From: Nonomuraea thailandensis
GTDB lineage: Bacteria; Actinomycetota; Actinomycetes; Streptosporangiales; Streptosporangiaceae
DNA length: 64,000 nucleotides
Assembly (NCBI RefSeq): GCF_024172165.1
Contig: NZ_JAMZEB010000002.1
Coordinates: forward strand, 7,089,501-7,153,500
Direction of reading: 5' to 3'
Shown here: positions 31,881 to 40,331 of the stretch, piece after piece
How positions within the stretch are numbered: the stretch's first letter is position 1
Layout of the letters: the number at the start of each line of letters is the position of its first letter
Position numbers and translations under genes: made by a program
Notes under the pieces: generated by a model
Database searches by the model: none
Seen by the model: only the letters and a program-made list of their open reading frames with translations
What the model was told of the DNA's origin: nothing

Positions 31881-33869
31881 ATGACAGAGCAAGCGTTGAC
31901 GAGGAGGAGCCTGCTCCGCGGCGGGGGACTGCTCGCGCTCGCCACGGTGAGCGGCTGCAGCTTCTTCGACACCAGCCCGGACACGGGCGCCGCCGCCGGC
32001 ACGGCCCAGGCCGCCGACCTGTCCGCCAAGGAGGCGCCGGCGCTGGCGGAGCTGGTCAAGGCCGGCAAGCTGCCCCCGCTGGAGCAGCGCCTGCCGAAGA
32101 ACCCCCTGACCGTCACCCCGCTGCAGGAGCCGGGCAAGTACGGCGGCACGTGGAGCTCGGCCCTGGTCGGCGAGGACGACTGGGACTGGCTGATCTTCAC
32201 GCTCTACGAGCCCCTCGTACGGCTCAAGCCCGGCACGAACGGCCAGAAGGGCCCGGACGACATCATCCCCAACGTCGCCGAGTTCGAGGTCAAGGACGGC
32301 GGCCGGGAATACGTCTTCCGGCTGCGCGAGGGCCTGAAGTGGTCCGACGGGCAGCCCTGCACGGCCGACGACCTGCTGTTCGCCTTCGAGGACGTGGCCA
32401 CCTACCACGACCTGCACACGACCGGCATCTACGACCTCTACCTGGAGAACGGCAGCACCACCGAGCGGGTCAAGGTCGAGAAGGTGGACGAGCGGACCGT
32501 CCGCTACGTCTACAAGGAGCCGAAGGCCGGCCTGCTGTTCCAGATCGCGGTCGCCACGTTCGAGCGGGGCGGGGCGAGCGGGTTCCTGCTGCCCAAGCAC
32601 TACCTCAAGCAGTTCCACAAGAAGTACAACCCGGACGCCGACAAGCTCGCCAAGGAGCAGCAGCTGGAGGACTGGACCCAGCTGTTCATGCAGAAGAACG
32701 ACGTCCCGCACAACGCCGACATCCCCACGCTGCACGCCTGGAAGATCAGTAACGCGATCGGCACGGGCACGGCCGTGGTGGCCGAGCGCAACCCGTACTA
32801 CTGGAAGGTCGACCAGCAGGGGCGCCAGCTCCCCTACATCGACCGGTTCAGGTCGGAGATCCTCGGCGACGTCGAGGTGGAGCTGCTGAAGATCATGAAC
32901 GGCGAGCTCCACATGCAGCTCCGCAACTTCAACACGCCGGAGAACAAGCCGCTGGTCGCGCAGAACGCAGGCAAGGGCAAGTACCGGCTGTTCGAGGTGC
33001 AGAGCCGGCTGAGCAACACGATGATCATCCAGTTCAACCAGACCATCTCCGACGAGGGCCTGCGCGAGCTGTTCAGGAAGAAGGACTTCCGGGTCGGGCT
33101 GTCGTACGCGATCAACCGCAAGCAGATCATCGACGGCGTGTACGCGGGCCAGGGCGAGCCCTGGCAGGGCGCGCCCTCCAAGGCCAACGCCCTGTACGAC
33201 GCGGACTTCGCCAAGCAGTACACCGAGTACGACGTCGCCAGGGCCAACGAGTTCCTGGACAAGGCCGGGCTGACCGACAAGGACGCGGACGGCAAGCGGC
33301 TCGGCCCCGACGGCAAGCCGCTGATGATCACGATCATGGCCGACACCGAGTTCCCCCACCACGTCCAGGCGCTGGAGTTCGTCAAGAAGGACTGGGAGGC
33401 GGTCGGGGTCGGGCTGCGGGTCGATCCGGTGTCGTCCACGCTGTACGACGAGCGCACGATGGGCAACAACCCGCAGGCGTCCGCGTACACGTGCAGCGAC
33501 TTCGACGTGATCACCGGCACCGGCGGCGACCACTACTACGTGCCGAGCAACTCCGGCAGCGCCCGCTACGCGATCCGCTGGGCCCAGTGGTACGGCAGCA
33601 AGGGCAAGAGCGGCGACGAGCCGCCGGAGGAGGTGCGCAAGCAGCTGGAGGCGTTCACCACCATGCGCACCGAGCCCGACTTCACCAAGGCGCTGGAGCA
33701 CGCCAAGGAGGTCGTGCGCATCTCCAGGGAGCAGTTCTACTCGATCGGGATCAGCTCGTACCCGAACGAGTACGGCATCGTCTCCAACAGCTTCAAGAAC
33801 GTGCCCGAGTCCATGGCCGCCGCCCCGGTGAACCCCGGGCCGACCATGCCCGAGCAGTACTCCCTCTGA
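31881..33869 (+). CDS. Family-5 (Dpp/Opp-type) ABC substrate-binding lipoprotein, probably for oligosaccharides
   Basis: 662-residue extracellular binding protein. It is exported as a Tat lipoprotein: RRSLLRGG (8-15), hydrophobic core and lipobox V-S-G-C with Cys26. The SBP_bac_5 fold is seen in YEPLVRL, FRLREGLKWSDGQPCTADDL, RNPYYWKVDQQGRQLPYIDR and FRVGLSYAINRKQIID. This group is annotated as peptide-binding, but long family-5 members with KWSDG and ADDLLFAFEDV sequences in polysaccharide loci bind oligosaccharides. It starts 23 bases after the pectate lyase and is followed by its permeases and ATPases. Likely ligand: unsaturated galacturonide or RG fragments (inference). Confidence 0.85.
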   Translation: MTEQALTRRSLLRGGGLLALATVSGCSFFDTSPDTGAAAGTAQAADLSAKEAPALAELVKAGKLPPLEQRLPKNPLTVTPLQEPGKYGGTWSSALVGEDDWDWLIFTLYEPLVRLKPGTNGQKGPDDIIPNVAEFEVKDGGREYVFRLREGLKWSDGQPCTADDLLFAFEDVATYHDLHTTGIYDLYLENGSTTERVKVEKVDERTVRYVYKEPKAGLLFQIAVATFERGGASGFLLPKHYLKQFHKKYNPDADKLAKEQQLEDWTQLFMQKNDVPHNADIPTLHAWKISNAIGTGTAVVAERNPYYWKVDQQGRQLPYIDRFRSEILGDVEVELLKIMNGELHMQLRNFNTPENKPLVAQNAGKGKYRLFEVQSRLSNTMIIQFNQTISDEGLRELFRKKDFRVGLSYAINRKQIIDGVYAGQGEPWQGAPSKANALYDADFAKQYTEYDVARANEFLDKAGLTDKDADGKRLGPDGKPLMITIMADTEFPHHVQALEFVKKDWEAVGVGLRVDPVSSTLYDERTMGNNPQASAYTCSDFDVITGTGGDHYYVPSNSGSARYAIRWAQWYGSKGKSGDEPPEEVRKQLEAFTTMRTEPDFTKALEHAKEVVRISREQFYSIGISSYPNEYGIVSNSFKNVPESMAAAPVNPGPTMPEQYSL

Positions 33870-33878
33870 GGGGCCGAC

Positions 33879-34877
33879 GTGCTGGGTTACTTCGGCCGCC
33901 GCCTCCTCTACGTGGTGGTGACGCTCTGGGCGATCTCGATCGTCACGTTCGTCATCATCAACCTGCCGCCGGGCGACTACGTCTCGACCCTGGTCGCGAA
34001 CGCGGAGTCGGGCGGCGAGGGCATCACTCCCGCGGAGGCCGCCAACCTCAGGCAGCGCTACGGCCTGGATGACCCGATCTTCGTCCAGTACTGGCGCTGG
34101 ATCTCCGCCATCGTGCTGCACGGCGATTTCGGTCAATCGTTTGCCTGGAACCAGCCGGTCGCCACGCTGATCGGCGAGCGGGTCTTCCTGTCAGCGGTGC
34201 TGTCGATCGCCTCGCTGCTCCTGGTCTGGGCGATCGCGTTCCCGATCGGGATCTACAGCGCGGTCAAGCAGTACTCCTGGGGCGACTACGGCTTCTCCTT
34301 CCTCGGCTTCATCGGGATGGCGATCCCCGAGTTCATGCTGGCGCTGGTCCTCATGTACGTCGGGTTCCGCTACTTCGGGCAGAGCGTCGGCGGGCTGTTC
34401 TCACCGGAGTTCCAGGACGCGGCCTGGAACCTGGGCAAGGTCCTCGACCTGCTCGGCCATCTCTGGGTGCCGATCGCGGTCATCGCGGTCTCCGGAACGG
34501 CCGGCATGATCCGGGTGACCAGGGCGAACCTGCTCGACGAGCTCTACCGGCCCTACGTGCACACGGCCAGGGCCAAGGGGCTGCCGGAGTGGAAGCTGCT
34601 GCTGAGGTACCCGGTGCGGATGTCGCTCAGCCCGTTCTTCAGCACGGTGGGCTGGCTGCTGCCGGGGCTGATCGGCGGCGAGACCATCGTCTCGGTCGTG
34701 ATGAGCCTGCCGACCGGCGGCCCGCTGCTGCTCAGCGGGGTCATGAACCAGGACATGTACCTGGTCGGCAGCTTCATCATGATCCTCAGCCTGCTCACCG
34801 TGGTCGGCACCGTGCTGAGCGACCTGGCGCTGGCGTGGTGGGACCCGCGAATTCGCAAACGGTACAAGAGAGAGTAG
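33879..34877 (+). CDS. ABC transporter permease, DppB type
   Basis: 332-residue inner-membrane permease. Residues 1-27 contain the first helix (RRLLYVVVTLWAISIVTFVIINLPPGD), the conserved DppB/OppB N-terminus. The EAA-like loop is at about 225-245 (YVHTARAKGLPEWKLLLRYP). About six membrane segments. GTG 33879 is 9 bases after the binding-protein stop with GAGGGG before it. It forms the channel with the DppC-type permease encoded 6 bases downstream. Confidence 0.9.
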   Translation: MLGYFGRRLLYVVVTLWAISIVTFVIINLPPGDYVSTLVANAESGGEGITPAEAANLRQRYGLDDPIFVQYWRWISAIVLHGDFGQSFAWNQPVATLIGERVFLSAVLSIASLLLVWAIAFPIGIYSAVKQYSWGDYGFSFLGFIGMAIPEFMLALVLMYVGFRYFGQSVGGLFSPEFQDAAWNLGKVLDLLGHLWVPIAVIAVSGTAGMIRVTRANLLDELYRPYVHTARAKGLPEWKLLLRYPVRMSLSPFFSTVGWLLPGLIGGETIVSVVMSLPTGGPLLLSGVMNQDMYLVGSFIMILSLLTVVGTVLSDLALAWWDPRIRKRYKRE

Positions 34878-34883
34878 CGCCGC

Positions 34884-36068
34884 ATGTTTCTCAGGCGACC
34901 CACGACGAAGGAAGCAGGGACGCTGCCGCAGTCGCGGCTGATGTGGCGGCAGTTCCGGCGGCACCGGCTCGCGATGGCCGGCGCGGCGATCCTCATCCCG
35001 GTGTACTTCGTGGCGATCTTCGCGGAGTTCTTCGCGCCGATGTCCAGCTCGACCGCGAACACGTCGATGACGTACGCGCCGCCGCAGGTGCTGCACCTGT
35101 CCGGCGAGCACGGCCTGCACGTGTACGGGTACACGACCGAGCGCGACCCGAACACCTTCGAGCAGCGCTACACCGAGGATCCGACGCAGGTGATCGAGGT
35201 CGGGCTGTTCGTGCACGGCGACGAGTACAAGCTGCTCGGCCTGATCCCGTCCGACATCCACCTGATCGGGCCCGTGCAGAAGGGTGAGCCGTTCTTCCTG
35301 CTGGGCTCCGACCAGAACGGGCGGGACCTGCTGTCCAGACTGATCCACGGCGCCAGGGTGTCGTTGTCGATCGGCCTGGTCGGGGTGGCGGCCAGCTTCC
35401 TGCTCGGCATGCTCATCGGCGGCATCTCCGGATACTTCGGCGGCGGCGTCGACAACGTCGTGCAGCGGATCATCGAGTTCCTGATGGCGATCCCGACGCT
35501 GCCCCTGTGGATGGCGCTGTCGGCCGCGCTGCCCACCGACTGGGGGCCGCTGACCCGATATTTCGCCATCACGGTGCTGCTGTCGCTGATCGGGTGGACC
35601 GGCCTGGCCCGGGACGTGCGCGGGCGGTTCCTGTCGCTGCGCGAGGAGGACTTCGTCACGGCCGCCCGGCTGGACGGCGTGGGCCGGCTGTCGATCATCT
35701 TCCGGCACATGATCCCGTCCTTCGCCAGCCACATCATCGCCTCGTTGTCGCTGGCCATTCCGGCCATGATCCTCGGCGAGACCAGCCTGAGCTTCCTCGG
35801 CCTGGGCCTGCAGGCCCCCGCCGTGAGCTGGGGCGTGCTGCTGGAGGGCGCGCAGAACGTGCGCGTCGTCGCGAACGCGCCGTGGCTGCTGGCTCCGGGC
35901 GTCGCGGTGGTGGTCGTCGTGGTCGCCATGAACTTCTTCGGTGACGGGCTTCGTGACGCCGCCGACCCGTACGGAGCGGCGAGCCGAGCCCGGAGAAGGA
36001 AGCCCTTCTGGCGTGACCGCGCAGGGCGACGAGCGAGCGCGACCATCAACACAGCGACAGGAAGGTGA
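34884..36068 (+). CDS. ABC transporter permease, DppC type, with enlarged periplasmic insert
   Basis: 394 residues, longer than typical DppC (about 300). After the first helix (about 33-53) there is an extra periplasmic region of about 100 residues (TYAPPQVLHLSGEHGLHVYG ... HLIGPVQKGEPFFLLGSDQN) before the usual LGSDQNGRDLLSRLIHGARVS block. The EAA-like loop is ARLDGVGRLSIIFRHMIPSF. Permeases with this insert are frequent in family-5 sugar importers of actinobacteria and Thermotogae, supporting oligosaccharide rather than peptide transport. The C-terminal Arg-rich tail is variable. Downstream ATPase starts 6 bases later. Confidence 0.9.
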   Translation: MFLRRPTTKEAGTLPQSRLMWRQFRRHRLAMAGAAILIPVYFVAIFAEFFAPMSSSTANTSMTYAPPQVLHLSGEHGLHVYGYTTERDPNTFEQRYTEDPTQVIEVGLFVHGDEYKLLGLIPSDIHLIGPVQKGEPFFLLGSDQNGRDLLSRLIHGARVSLSIGLVGVAASFLLGMLIGGISGYFGGGVDNVVQRIIEFLMAIPTLPLWMALSAALPTDWGPLTRYFAITVLLSLIGWTGLARDVRGRFLSLREEDFVTAARLDGVGRLSIIFRHMIPSFASHIIASLSLAIPAMILGETSLSFLGLGLQAPAVSWGVLLEGAQNVRVVANAPWLLAPGVAVVVVVVAMNFFGDGLRDAADPYGAASRARRRKPFWRDRAGRRASATINTATGR

Positions 36069-36074
36069 GCAGGC

Positions 36075-37070
36075 GTGCCCGCAGACGACGTGCTGCTTGA
36101 GATCGAGGACCTGCGCACGCACTTCCTCTTGGACGACGGCGTCGTGTGCGCCGTGGACGGCGTGGACCTGAAGGTCCGCAGGGGTGAGACGCTGGCCATC
36201 GTCGGCGAGTCCGGCTGCGGCAAGAGCGTCATGGCCCGCTCGATCCTGCGCCTGGTGGACCCGCCGGGGCAGATCGAGGGCGGGAAGATCACCCTGCACC
36301 GCGGGAGCGGCCCGGTCGAGCTGGTCGGCGCGGACCCGAAGCTGCTGCGCCAGATCAGGTGGAACGACATCGCGATGGTCTTCCAGGAGCCGATGGCCTC
36401 GCTCAGCCTGGTGCACACCATCGGCAGCCAGATCGTCGAGGCCGTGCGCCTGCACGAGAACGTCGGCAAGACCGCGGCCCGCAGGCGCGCGATCGAGATG
36501 CTCGACCGGGTCGGCATCCCCATGCCGCAACGGCGGGTGGACGCCTACCCGTTCGAGCTGAGCGGCGGCATGCGGCAGCGGGCCATGATCGCGATGGCGC
36601 TGTCGTGCAACCCGAGCCTGCTGATCGCCGACGAGCCGACGACCGCGCTGGACGTCACCACCCAGGCGCAGATCCTGGAGCTGCTGCGGGACCTTCAGAG
36701 CGAGTTCGGCATGGCCATCATGCTGATCACGCACGACCTCGGGGTGGCGGCGCAGGTGGCCGACAGCATGGCCGTCATGTACCTGGGGCGGGTGGTCGAG
36801 TACGGCTCCGCCGAGCAGGTGCTGGCCGCGCCCCGCCACCCCTACGCGCAGGCGCTGCTGCGCTCGATGCCCCGGTTGGGGCGGGCCAGGCAGCGGCGCC
36901 TGACGGCGATCAAGGGCATGGTGCCTCCCCCGTACGCGCGGCCGGACGGGTGCTTCTTCCACCCGCGCTGCGACCACGTGGTGGCCGGGCGGTGCGACGC
37001 GGTCGAGCCGCGCCTGCTGCCCGTGGGCGACCGCGAGGTGTCCTGCCTGCTCTACGAGGAGGACAAGTGA
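36075..37070 (+). CDS. ABC transporter ATP-binding protein, DppD type
   Basis: 331-residue ATPase. Walker A is GESGCGKSV (about 44-52), the signature is LSGGMRQRAMIAMAL, Walker B LLIADEPTTALD and the switch His in LITHDLGV. The C-terminal oligopeptide/dipeptide domain has the Cys-containing PDGCFFHPRC segment typical of DppD, which may hold an iron-sulfur cluster in some members. GTG 36075 follows an AGGAAGG ribosome site. Its stop overlaps the second ATPase start (GTGA). The two proteins form the heterodimeric motor of the importer. Confidence 0.92.
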   Translation: MPADDVLLEIEDLRTHFLLDDGVVCAVDGVDLKVRRGETLAIVGESGCGKSVMARSILRLVDPPGQIEGGKITLHRGSGPVELVGADPKLLRQIRWNDIAMVFQEPMASLSLVHTIGSQIVEAVRLHENVGKTAARRRAIEMLDRVGIPMPQRRVDAYPFELSGGMRQRAMIAMALSCNPSLLIADEPTTALDVTTQAQILELLRDLQSEFGMAIMLITHDLGVAAQVADSMAVMYLGRVVEYGSAEQVLAAPRHPYAQALLRSMPRLGRARQRRLTAIKGMVPPPYARPDGCFFHPRCDHVVAGRCDAVEPRLLPVGDREVSCLLYEEDK

Positions 37071-38107
37071 GCAAGGAACCCCTGCTCAAGCTGGAAGGCC
37101 TGGCCAAGCACTTCCCCATCCGCAGCGGCCTGCTGGGCCGGCAGGTCGGCACCGTGAAGGCCGTGGACGAGGTCGATCTGGACATCGCCGCGGGCACCAC
37201 GCTCGGCCTGGTCGGGGAGTCCGGCTGCGGCAAGACCACGCTGGGCCGGTGCATCGTGCGGGCGCACGACCCGACCGGCGGGCGCATGCTCTACCGGCGG
37301 CCCGACGGCTCGGTGATCGACGTGGCGGGGCTGAAGGAGAAGGAGCTCAAGCCGTACCGGGCCGAGGTGCGGATGATCTTCCAGGACCCGCACTCGTCGC
37401 TCAACCCGCGCAAGACGCTGCGCGAGATCATCGGCGAGCCGATGCGGGTGCACCAGGTCGGCACCAAGGAGGAGATCGACGCCCGGGTCGGCGAGCTGCT
37501 CGAACGCGTCGGCCTGCGCCCCGAGTACGCCGACCGCTACCCCCACGCGTTCAGCGGCGGCCAGCGGCAGCGGGTCGGCATCGCGCGGGCGCTGGCGCTG
37601 TCGCCCCGCCTGGTCGTCGCCGACGAGGCGGTCAGCGCGCTGGACGTGTCGGTCCGCGCCCAGATCCTCAACCTGCTCATGGATCTGCAGGAGGAGTCGG
37701 ACCTCGGCTTCCTGTTCGTCAGCCACGACCTGGGCATCATCGAGCACGTCGCGGACGTCGTCGCGGTCATGTACCTGGGCCGGGTCGTCGAGCAGGGGCC
37801 GACCGAGGAGCTGTACACGCGGCCCCTGCACCCCTACACCGAGGCGCTGCTGTCGGCCGTGCCCGACCCGGACCCGGCGGCCAAGCGGCACCGCGAGCGG
37901 ATCAAGCTGCTGGGCGACATCGCCGACCCGGCGCACGTGCCGGCCGGATGCCCGTTCAACCCCCGCTGCGTGTACGCCAGGGACGAGTGCCGCACCGAGC
38001 GGCCGCCCCTGCGCGAGGTCCAGGGCCGGCGCGTGGCCTGCCACTTCGCCGAGGAGCTGGACCTGCGTGGCGTCCCCGACCCCGACGTGCGAGAGGTGAC
38101 CGCATGA
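37067..38107 (+). CDS. ABC transporter ATP-binding protein, DppF type
   Basis: 346-residue ATPase. The N-terminus KHFPIRSGLLGRQVGTVKAV is typical of DppF/OppF. Walker A GESGCGKTT, signature FSGGQRQRVGIARAL, Walker B LVVADEAVSALDVS and FVSHDLGI are intact. The C-terminal domain has GCPFNPRCVYARDECR. GTG 37067 overlaps the stop of the first ATPase, and its own stop overlaps the next ATG (38104), continuing the coupled operon into the sialidase-fold genes. Confidence 0.92.
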   Translation: MSKEPLLKLEGLAKHFPIRSGLLGRQVGTVKAVDEVDLDIAAGTTLGLVGESGCGKTTLGRCIVRAHDPTGGRMLYRRPDGSVIDVAGLKEKELKPYRAEVRMIFQDPHSSLNPRKTLREIIGEPMRVHQVGTKEEIDARVGELLERVGLRPEYADRYPHAFSGGQRQRVGIARALALSPRLVVADEAVSALDVSVRAQILNLLMDLQEESDLGFLFVSHDLGIIEHVADVVAVMYLGRVVEQGPTEELYTRPLHPYTEALLSAVPDPDPAAKRHRERIKLLGDIADPAHVPAGCPFNPRCVYARDECRTERPPLREVQGRRVACHFAEELDLRGVPDPDVREVTA

Positions 38108-39153
38108 GCATCGACCCCCGCTTCGACGGGCTGGTACGGCCCTCGGCCGTGCTGCCCGGCGCCCGCGAGGCGCTGCTGCCGGCGCCGCACGGCCCCGACA
38201 ACCACGCGGCCAACCTGCTGCGCACGCGCGGCGGCGAGCTGCTGTGCGCCTGGTTCAGCGGCCCCCAGGAAGGCGATCCCGGCACGAACGTGGTGGTCTC
38301 GCGCCTGAGCGGCGACCGCTGGGAGGAGCCGCTGCTCGTGGCGGCCGACCCGGCGCGCAGCGAGCAGAACCCGGTGCTGTTCGAGGACGGAGACGGGCTG
38401 GTGTGGCTGCTGCACACCTCCATGGAGCCGCACGACCAGACCACCGCGCACGTGGTGGCCCGCACCTCGGCCGACGCTGGCCGCACGTGGAGCGAGCCGC
38501 GCGTGCTGCTGTCCGAGCCGGGCCTCTTCGTGCGGCACCCGCCGGTCGTCCTGGACGACGGCGCGTGGGTGCTGCCCGCCTACCACTGCACCGCCGACGG
38601 CGACCACAGCGTGGTCGAGGTCAGCGCGGACGGCGGCCGCACGTGGACCGAGCACCAGGTTCCCGCGAGCGCGGACCTGGTCCAGATGACGATCGCGCGG
38701 CGGCCCGACAGGCGGCTGCTGGCGATGTTCCGCGACCGGCGGGCGGGGCAGATCTACGCCTCCACCTCCTCCGACGGCCGCACCTGGTCCGCTCCGACGC
38801 GGACCGGGCTGCCGAACAACGACTCCTCCGTCCAGCTCACGAGGCTCGGCGACGGCCGGCTCGCGCTCGTCTACAACGACGCGAGCCTGGAGCGCGACCA
38901 GTTCAGGTGGGTGACCAAGAACGGGGAGCGGCGCAGAAAGGCGCTGCGCACCCCCTTGGCCGTCGCCGTCTCCGAGGACGGCGGCGCGAACTGGCCGCAC
39001 CGGCGCGTACTGCAGGATTCCGACTCCGAATATTGGCAGAACGAGCTCGGCTATTCCTATCCGAGCGTCATCGACGGCCGAGAAGGACGGCTGGACGTCG
39101 CCTTCTCCTATTTGCGGAAGACCATCAAGTATCTGGAGATCGACGCTTCATGA
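38104..39153 (+). CDS. Cytosolic sialidase-fold (BNR) six-bladed propeller hydrolase
   Basis: 349 residues without signal peptide. Four Asp-box repeats are visible: SADAGRTWSEP, SADGGRTWTEH, SSDGRTWSAP and SEDGGANWPH. GPDNHAANLLRTRGGELLCA near the N-terminus and HPPVVLDDG provide the aromatic/Asp active-site rim. It belongs to the exo-sialidase/BNR superfamily (PF13088-like), not to a defined GH family that I can name. In a pectin operon the natural ketosidic substrates would be Kdo- or Dha-containing RG-II side chains, as these are 2-keto-3-deoxy acids like sialic acid. That is inference. The start overlaps the ATPase stop (ATGA). Confidence 0.7.
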   Translation: MSIDPRFDGLVRPSAVLPGAREALLPAPHGPDNHAANLLRTRGGELLCAWFSGPQEGDPGTNVVVSRLSGDRWEEPLLVAADPARSEQNPVLFEDGDGLVWLLHTSMEPHDQTTAHVVARTSADAGRTWSEPRVLLSEPGLFVRHPPVVLDDGAWVLPAYHCTADGDHSVVEVSADGGRTWTEHQVPASADLVQMTIARRPDRRLLAMFRDRRAGQIYASTSSDGRTWSAPTRTGLPNNDSSVQLTRLGDGRLALVYNDASLERDQFRWVTKNGERRRKALRTPLAVAVSEDGGANWPHRRVLQDSDSEYWQNELGYSYPSVIDGREGRLDVAFSYLRKTIKYLEIDAS

Positions 39154-40331
39154 AAATACGGCAGAGCCTTTTATACGGCGCCCTGGCGGTGGCCGTCGGC
39201 GTGCCCTCGTACGTGACGGGCGCGCACGGTGACGACGACGTGCAGGTGGCGCCCACCGGCGCGTACGCCTGCCGCCAGGACGTGGCGGCGCCCGACCCGA
39301 ACGTCCCCAAGGTGCACGCGGCGGCCATCACGCAGGCCCCGACGGGTGACATGCTGACCGTCTACTACGGCGGCACGTCGGAGGGCGCCGCCAACCAGGC
39401 GCTCTACCTGTCACGGCTGGCGCCCGGAAAGAAGACCTGGTCCAAGCCCGAGGTCGTGGTCGACGAGCCGGGCAAGGCCGACGGCAACCCCGTGCTGTGG
39501 TCGGACGGCAAGCGGGTCCACCTGTTCTACGTCGTCATCGAGGGGCACGGCTGGGAGCAGGCCTCCATCCGGCTCAAGTCCTCCGACGACGGGGGCCGCA
39601 CCTGGAGCGAGCCCACCGTCATCCGCTCCGAGTGGGGCTGGATGGTCGGCACCAACCCGATCCGCATGTCGAACGGCGAGGTGCTGCTGCCCATCTACGA
39701 CGAGTCCGAGTCCAGGTCCGGCTTCTACGTCTTCAGCCAGGACCTGAGCACGTGGAAGGCGTACCCGGAGGACACCGGGGCCTGGATCCGCACGCCGGGG
39801 GGCTCGATCCAGCCGACCGTGGTGGAGGTGGAGCCCGGGCGGCTGGCCGCGTACATGCGGACCGGCGACAAGGCGATCTACAAGAGCGAGTCGACCGACT
39901 TCGGCCGCACGTGGAGCGCTCCCGTGGCCGAGCCGATCGGCAACCCGAACTCCCGCGTCGCCGCGCTGAAGCTGGACAACGGCAAGCTCGTGCTGGCCTA
40001 CAACCCGTGGGTCGAGCACCGCTCCCCCATGCGCCTGTCGCTCTCTCCCGACAAGGGGCGCACGTGGGAGAACACGGTGGACGTGGAGGCCCAGTCGGGC
40101 CCGCAGTTCACCTACCCGGTGCTCACCCAGAGCGCCGACGGATTCATTCACCTGGTCTATTCCTACAACCGCAACAACATCCGGCACGTGGTCTTCAACG
40201 AGGAATTCCTGCGCAACGCCGTGGGCCTGCTCTCGAACTGGCCCGAGCACACGATCACCGAATTCAAGAACGGCGTCCGGCGCAATGTCGTGCGTCAGTG
40301 CAGTTATTCCCCCGTCAAGGAGAGTGAATGA
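39150..40331 (+). CDS. Secreted sialidase-fold (BNR) propeller protein
   Basis: 393 residues, a divergent relative of the preceding protein but exported: residues 1-27 form a Sec signal peptide (LLYGALAVAVGVPSYVTGA). Asp boxes: SSDDGGRTWSEP, STDFGRTWSAP and SPDKGRTWENT. KADGNPVLWSDGKRVHLFYV and WMVGTNPIRMSNGEVLLPIY correspond to the blade motifs of the first protein. The pair thus gives one extracellular and one cytosolic enzyme of the same fold, suggesting removal of the same terminal sugar before and after uptake. The start overlaps the previous stop (ATGA). Substrate unknown. Confidence 0.7.
   Translation: MKIRQSLLYGALAVAVGVPSYVTGAHGDDDVQVAPTGAYACRQDVAAPDPNVPKVHAAAITQAPTGDMLTVYYGGTSEGAANQALYLSRLAPGKKTWSKPEVVVDEPGKADGNPVLWSDGKRVHLFYVVIEGHGWEQASIRLKSSDDGGRTWSEPTVIRSEWGWMVGTNPIRMSNGEVLLPIYDESESRSGFYVFSQDLSTWKAYPEDTGAWIRTPGGSIQPTVVEVEPGRLAAYMRTGDKAIYKSESTDFGRTWSAPVAEPIGNPNSRVAALKLDNGKLVLAYNPWVEHRSPMRLSLSPDKGRTWENTVDVEAQSGPQFTYPVLTQSADGFIHLVYSYNRNNIRHVVFNEEFLRNAVGLLSNWPEHTITEFKNGVRRNVVRQCSYSPVKESE

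Noticed and set aside
31881..38107. Peptide transport role for the Dpp/Opp-type importer
   Set aside because: Sequence family is shared with peptide systems, but the operon starts with a pectate lyase and continues into glycosidases, so oligosaccharide import is favoured.
38104..40331. True sialic acid metabolism
   Set aside because: No sialate lyase, epimerase, kinase or sialic acid transporter is present; the fold alone does not prove sialidase activity.
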